Positions 58,775 to 64,000 of a DNA stretch of 64,000 bases are shown piece after piece. The first letter of the stretch is position 1, and the number at the start of each line of letters is the position of its first letter. The DNA comes from Zychaea mexicana. Taxonomy: Eukaryota; Mucoromycota; Mucoromycetes; Mucorales; Lichtheimiaceae. The stretch is from assembly GCF_025766255.1 (NCBI RefSeq), contig NW_026516772.1:94136-158135 (forward strand), written 5' to 3'. A model generated the notes under the pieces. That model ran no database searches. It worked only from the letters and a program-made list of their open reading frames with translations, and was not told where the DNA came from. Made by a program: the position numbers and the translations under genes.

Positions 58775-61355
58775 TTAGAAATCAGGAAAGAGGTTATGGT
58801 ACGGGTCTGTGGTGCCAGTAACGCCATACTGCTCTTGTGTTTCGGGATATCGATCGAAATGGCTGGCGTCGCCATCACCTCGGATCTGTGGTATGTAAGG
58901 AGCCCGGATCTGGCGGGCAAGCAATCGATTGAAATCGACGCCTTCAAACCAGCGATGGTTCTTTATATCGTCTGCCCCGTTCTTGAGGTTACCGTACCGC
59001 TTGGACAGATCCGACGTCAACAGCCGTTTCAGCAAGTCTTTGGCGTGCGGATCAAAGTATTGCGGCCATCGAATCCTGCCCTGCAAGATCTTTTCGTACA
59101 GTTTCAAATGGTCGTCGTCATAAAATGGCGGGTATCTTTTGTATACGTCAAATGTTGTCAGTTTCCACCTGTCTATTGACCCTATGCACTCACACACATA
59201 AGGAATGTAACTTACCCAGCCAACATTTCGAAAATAAGGACACCCAAACTCCACCAGTCGGCAGCCTTGCCATAGCCTTTCGACTGGATGATCTCCGGCG
59301 CTGATATATGATTAAAGAAAGGTCCAAGTCAACTCTGTTGTTGCCTCCCCCCACTGATATAGGACACGTGCTATCCCTCATCCAATCCCAAAAATTAAAA
59401 CAAACGTACCCAAGTAGTCTGGAGTGCCACACAGCGTCCAAGTGATATCTGGCACGTATTTAGCAAAGCCAAAGTCCGTTATACGGATATGGCCCTGCGC
59501 ATCGAGCAACAGATTCTCGGGCTTCAGATCACGATAGATCACGTCTTTGGAATGCATGTATTCAATTGCAAGTATCACTTCCGCCGCATAAAACTTGGCC
59601 ACATGATCCGGGAAGCGCTTTTGTTTTTGGAATAGACCATACACACATATCATAATCATATATCAGCAGTCGTCATTTTTTGTATAGTCCATGAAACGCA
59701 GTATAGATTATATATACACATCTATAAAATCAAACTGAAATATAATAACGCCTTCATCGTAATGCAGCAGCCTTTTCCCTATTTTTACCTGTGAACGACG
59801 AAGCACCGAGAACAGCTCACCCCCCGGCACATAGTCCATCACCATGTACAGGTTCACATCGTCTTGGAACGTTCCCCACATGTTTACCAGAAACGGATGC
59901 GCCACCGTCTCCAGAATATGCTTTTCGTTGTTCGAATGAGCCACTATGTAGAGCACACAAGCTAAATAACAAAATCCCACTTTTATAGACTTCTCTCCCA
60001 TCCCCACTGTCAGTACCTTGTTTCAGCCGCACGACCTCGGACTTTTTCAGCACTTTGACAGCATAGTACCGCGCATTCACACGAGACTGGACAAGATGGA
60101 CACGCCCAAACGATCCAGTTCCGAGTGTTCGCAAGATATGAAAATCGGCAAGTTTGAGCTTGGGTCGATTCTGGCGCTGCTGGATGATTGCGTTATCGTT
60201 GTAGATGGATGTGTACGAGGGCACATTTCGGACGTGTCGCTCGCCCTTACTTGTCGGCTGTGAAGTGTTACTTGTCGTGCTTTTGGCATCTTGGTTGTCG
60301 TACACCGACTGGGTCGTCAAGTGCGGCCGGCTCGGCTGTTGTTCTTGATCCTTGGGTTTGCTCTGCTTCATCGCTACTACAGTAGTAGTAATGGTGGACG
60401 ACTGCTGTAAGGAGGCCGGTCTTTCTCCCCTTTTTCTCTTTTTACCTCGTAGCGATTCCGAAGACGAAATATTCATAAGCTCACTTGTTTGATGTGGTTG
60501 TTGTGATTGTAGTTGCGACTCATGCTGCTGGTTTTGTAGTTGTTGCGAAGACGATGGGGACGTTTCCATCTCGTCACCGTGGTTATGCGTCGTAGTGGAC
60601 GACGACGACTGCGTGTTGAAATCTAGTATCGAAGAGTCAGTTCTTTGCATACACAACATACGCCCATTGTTTCTTAAGCCTCATCATACTACTAACTCTC
60701 TCTCTATCTCTCCTTTGTAACCTTCTTTTTAGGCAATAAGCTCACACCATCCACCACCATCATATGCCCCCCCCCAAAGACCTCCTTTTGACGCCTCTCT
60801 TTCTCTCCATTCTCATACTGTCCTATGGAGTTACCCCTAGCTATCGACCATTCCCCCCAAACACGATTAGACCCAACGCTTTGCTCATCCACCTCCTCTT
60901 TTTTCCTACGCTCCCGTCTTGGTCACAGCCACCCTTGTTTAGCCCGTTTTGTTTCCATTACCTGGGTTATCAAGACTCATCCGAGTCGCTTCATCTGAAG
61001 ATGTCGATCGAGTCATTTCTGGATGAGAAGCAGCGTTACTACTATTGTTATAAATATTCGCGGGTGGTGTCGCGAGACCATTTAAAGATGATGATGGTGC
61101 TGCTGCTGCTTTGTGCTGCTGTTGTTTTTGGTTATTAGCTAGTGAAGAAAAAGAATTATGCAACGAACTCGGCGATTCCTTTGTAGGAGTTGGAGCAGGA
61201 GTAGACGGTTGCTCTACAGACGGAGGAGTAGCAGCAGTAGCAGTAGTAGTGTTGTTGTTGTTGTTGTTGCTATTGTTATTGTTACTGTTGCTGCTGTTGT
61301 TGCTATGTTGCGATGTGTGTCTCGCTTTATCAATAATCTTGTTAAAGAAGGTCAT
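58775..61355 (-). CDS. cAMP-dependent protein kinase catalytic subunit
   Basis: Preferred model of six exons: 61355-60962, 60622-60017, 59943-59789, 59617-59410, 59300-59216, 59135-58775; 602 residues. The kinase core has GTGSFGRV, the AVKVL lysine (about 321), [18 protein letters not shown], the activation loop [29 protein letters not shown], and an AGC tail ending in FPDF, the FxxF hydrophobic motif diagnostic of PKA. A long N-terminal Asn/Gln/Ser/Thr-rich extension (about 285 residues) starts [16 protein letters not shown]. The first two exons are joined by a 339-bp intron with donor GTAATG (60961) and acceptor GATACTAG preceded by a CTGAC branch-like site; phase is kept. The alternative is a start at ATG 60659 (483 residues), with 60704-61355 as a separate small gene. 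That would leave only 44 bp for the PKA promoter, so I prefer the long form. PKA phosphorylates targets when cAMP releases its regulatory subunit. Confidence 0.9.
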
Positions 61356-61752
61356 TGAAGCAAGAGAACAAATATTTCTTTTTTGTACAGAAGGGCGGTG
61401 CAAGAAAAAAGAAGGTTAAAAGAAAAAGAGAAAGGAAGAGGTTATTATTACCTTTTTTCTTCTTTTGCCCTATTTACCCACACTCCTGTTATATGTACTA
61501 ATACCTGCTGCCAAAAGAAACACTCAGCAACGTTCTTTCTCTCTCACCGCGTACTACTGCCTCTGTTATTTAAGCAGCTACGCTCAATCGAAAAAGGTAT
61601 GCTTAGTGGCAGTAAGGTCGCACATTACAATTTGACGTCATGCACCCAATAATCGTTCGTTTATATATTAAGAGAGCCGTTTAGATCAGACATTTTATTC
61701 CGCTGGCTCTTTCTCTCTCTCTTTTTTTAACTCTTTCTAAACCTAGCGATAC
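61356..61752. promoter_or_regulatory. Divergent promoter region (PKA / surface protein)
   Basis: 396 bp between the preferred PKA start (61355, -) and the surface-protein ATG (61753, +). It contains purine-rich (61390-61440) and pyrimidine-rich (61700-61740) tracts flanking the two starts. No coding sequence seen. Confidence 0.5.
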
Positions 61753-62295
61753 ATGGGCCTAATTCTTCGCTTCCTTTTACTGTTGGCCATTACACGCTTA
61801 CTATTGGCGGATGCCGTATCCATGGTAAGCATTCATCATCACCTGGACAACCCTACGTTCCTGAATTTTCTTATTAAAACCAGATTATAGACCGGAAGCC
61901 GCAATACTGCTGCCAGCAGTACCAGCAGCAAATATACCCACCATTCAATATTCAGAGCCGTAGCAATGACATACCAATATGATTCTTTATTTGCAGCTAA
62001 AGAGTACGAGACATACGTCAACACCTCGGGCATGGACATGGCCCCACCCGTCCTGCTCCATCAGTTCGGATTAGGATCTACTCGACATCGTCAACAACAA
62101 CAACAACAACAACAACGAAATGACAACAACCAAGCCTCCTCCTCCTCATCTCTCCACCGCGCCTCCTCTGCCACTGCCACTTCTTCCTCAGCCGCCATTA
62201 CAGACAAGTCGACAGCAGCCACGTCAGAACTCCTGGTTTCTGGACCTGCCCTTGCGTTCATTGTCGTTCTCACGTTAGGCGCATTTATGTTTTGA
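61753..62295 (+). CDS. Secreted, GPI-anchored-type protein
   Basis: Two exons, 61753-61824 and 61891-62295; 158 residues. Exon 1 is a complete signal peptide (MGLILRFLLLLAITRLLLAD). Exon 2 starts at an ATTATAG acceptor and gives TGSRNTAASSTSSKYTHHSI, then AKEYETYVNTSGMDMAPPVL, a Gln run, a Ser/Ala/Thr-rich stalk and a C-terminal hydrophobic segment LAFIVVLTLGAFMF that ends the protein, as in GPI-anchored precursors. There are no cysteines to form a globular domain, so it is probably a short Ser/Thr-rich (O-glycosylated) wall protein; this is inference. The splice (donor GTAAGC after codon 24) keeps phase. Other acceptors nearby give early stops, which supports this one. Confidence 0.75.
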
Positions 62296-64000
62296 TTCTT
62301 TCCCTCTTTTTTTCTGCATTTCCCCTCCCGTTCTGATACGACGAAAAACCAGAACATATACCCAACACAAGCACATACGCATACTCTATATATACACTCT
62401 GCATGTAAACTTATTTAATTTTGTACAGAATAAAATTCAAACGTATCTTAATTTTACGATAGAAAGAAAATGTATACATGAAAAAAGCTATTTCTTGCTG
62501 TAACACACATGCACACGCACAGCCAAAAAATTTGATCCATTGCCGGATCAGAGACATGCACTTATTTTTTCTTTGTCCTTCTGAAGAAAACCAAACCCCG
62601 CAGCATATGTTCTTTTTCTCTTTGGGCCCGTCGATCTTTTTACTCGCCACATCACTCCGCTTACCCGATTTGCCAAGCTCTCCAGTTTGACGCCTTACCA
62701 AATTAGTACTGTATATGACTGGGAAATTGGGGTGATTTCACAAAGGCAATTGGTCTCGAACTAGTATCATTAGTTATTAATTCCACTCCAGGCAATGTGT
62801 ATTTAGAAATTTAGCCTGACAATGGATAAAAGAACGCGATCATTCATAAATAATCTATAGAACTGTTCAAAAAGCTCAAGTGGAACAGGTAACACGGGCC
62901 GCACCGGTTTTCCTCTTATGAGAATATCTTGCTTTAAAAAAAGAAATATCATATAGTTTAGCCAACATTTCATAAGCGGCAATGATGGCATCCGATATCA
63001 CTGATGATGTAAAACCGGTAAACAATGATGTTGTACATGCGTTATGTAGCCTGCCACTTTCCTAGTTTTGGGCTGTTGTTGATGTTGTCGCACACGAATC
63101 TTTCTCTTTCCGTAAAGCTAAATTTAGCACGTAGCATGGTTTTTCAAAAAGGGTATTTTAACACTTCTCAGCATCGCCACGACTTTTTCGATGTCATAGC
63201 AGTTCTGCCACCTGGGTAAAAAAGTTGCTAATACCATCCTCATCAGAATATAATTCGGAGACGTGTAAAGTTAGAGAGGAAATCCTTAATTAATACAAGA
63301 TAATTAAGAAAAAGAGAGCGCACAATAACCAATTTCTTTGTCCAGAAGTTGATGCTGATGGTGATCGCTAGACCATTTAAACGTGTTAGAAATATTGCTG
63401 CTCACATCCCCACATTAAGTAATATATTCATTAACAAGTAAATTGTTTTGAAAGAACCAGTTGTACTACAGTCTCAACCGTTTAAAATTATGTTGCTGTA
63501 ACTACAATACCGCTTTCCTAGTCTTGTTAAGTGTAACCGGGGCGAGGTCGACGATAATTATTTTATCATTATCGCTGCGCTACAACAATAGGTATAGAAC
63601 TCGTAGCTATCATAACATTGCTAATATTGCAAATCTAACGCTTGCATGTTCTCATTTGATCACTACTAGACACAGGTATGAAAATAAAAATGCCAAGCCT
63701 TTGACGATACACAGTCCATTCATTACCAAAGTAATTAGCGAAAGTCTATCTTTCTAATCAGTTTACGTGTGTATATGTAGACCACCGCCGCATGCCAAGA
63801 CAACCACTAATTACATACACTCTTCTTTACGGCGATGACGGGGTTGGCCGAGTAGTATTAGAAGATTATCACTTGATTGGTTCCCTGTTGTGGTAGTAGG
63901 TTTACTTGTGTATATATGAATCTGTTTAACCAAATAAGAAACGCGTACCTAGACTAAATGATGTGTGATAATGACAAGCTTAGGTGGTAGGATCTACAAT
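62296..64000. other. Intergenic, no gene supported
   Basis: The left end is the 3' flank of the surface-protein gene. Minus frames at 62701-62411 and 62991-62803 and plus frames at 63025-63219 and 63461-63757 lack motifs or consistent composition. AT-rich throughout. The window may end within a larger spacer or before a gene beyond 64000. Confidence 0.45.

Noticed and set aside
60704..61355. Separate 170-residue gene upstream of PKA (exons 61355-60962 and 60822-60704)
   Set aside because: Phase is possible, but the second exon is purine-rich and unprotein-like, and it would end 44 bp before the PKA start. Joining the first exon to PKA fits better.
62411..62701. Minus frame with several Cys and Lys
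   Set aside because: No domain, no clear start context and no splice links; it overlaps the 3' flank of the surface-protein gene.
1..64000. tRNA genes, rRNA genes and CRISPR arrays
   Set aside because: I looked for T-loop-like GGTTCGAAT motifs, rRNA core sequences and spaced direct repeats and found none. A GGTTCGATCC-like stretch at about 32017 lies in myosin coding sequence. Covariance-model searches could still find divergent small RNAs.

Overview
The window is eukaryotic nuclear DNA from a filamentous fungus, most probably an early-diverging one (Mucoromycota, Mucorales-like). The evidence is dense genes with many short GT-AG introns (mostly about 50-260 bp), pyrimidine-rich leaders, low-complexity Asn/Gln/Ser/Thr proteins, and full fungal genes for a velvet regulator, SAGA Spt8, class V myosin, squalene synthase and PKA. 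The lineage call is an inference from style; no rRNA or tRNA was seen. Gene models were built by joining exons by hand. Most joins are supported by consensus splice sites, an intact reading phase and a continuous family motif.

Layout: 2.9-4.7 kb, velvet factor (+). 5.1-7.2 kb, DEAD-box helicase Dbp9 (-). 9.4-10.6 kb, Brl1/Brr6 nuclear-envelope protein (+). 11.9-13.3 kb, aldo/keto reductase (-). 13.3-19.0 kb is gene-poor and holds scattered coding-like relics. 19.0-19.5 kb, an 80-residue CYSTM protein (-). 20.2-21.6 kb, two small unrecognised genes. 22.0-22.9 kb, a decayed copy of the 3' half of SPT8. 25.1-27.6 kb, SPT8 (-). 28.9-30.8 kb, an unrecognised low-complexity protein (+). 31.2-37.7 kb, class V myosin in 17 exons (-). 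38.9-39.4 kb, a possible small secreted protein (-). 40.06-43.68 kb, a complete Mutator-like (MULE) element with terminal inverted repeats and a 10-bp target-site duplication, carrying a decaying transposase. 44.2-44.6 kb, a small probably mitochondrial protein (-). 46.2-48.6 kb, a seven-helix membrane protein (-), divergent from a Cys-rich GPI-type surface protein (+, 49.3-49.9 kb). 52.8-53.7 kb, a conserved-looking nuclear-type protein (-). 54.4-56.0 kb, a broken TPR/LRR (F-box-type) gene (-). 56.7-58.5 kb, squalene synthase (-). 58.8-61.4 kb, PKA catalytic subunit (-), divergent from a second GPI-type surface protein (+, 61.8-62.3 kb). The last 1.7 kb shows no convincing gene.

No operon or biosynthetic cluster is apparent; the neighbours are ordinary housekeeping and signalling genes. 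Two themes stand out. Signalling or membrane genes (the seven-helix protein and PKA) share divergent promoters with surface-protein genes. The gene-poor stretches are filled with relics: the partial SPT8 duplicate, the MULE, the TPR/LRR pseudogene and several orphan coding fragments, which points to ongoing duplication and decay.
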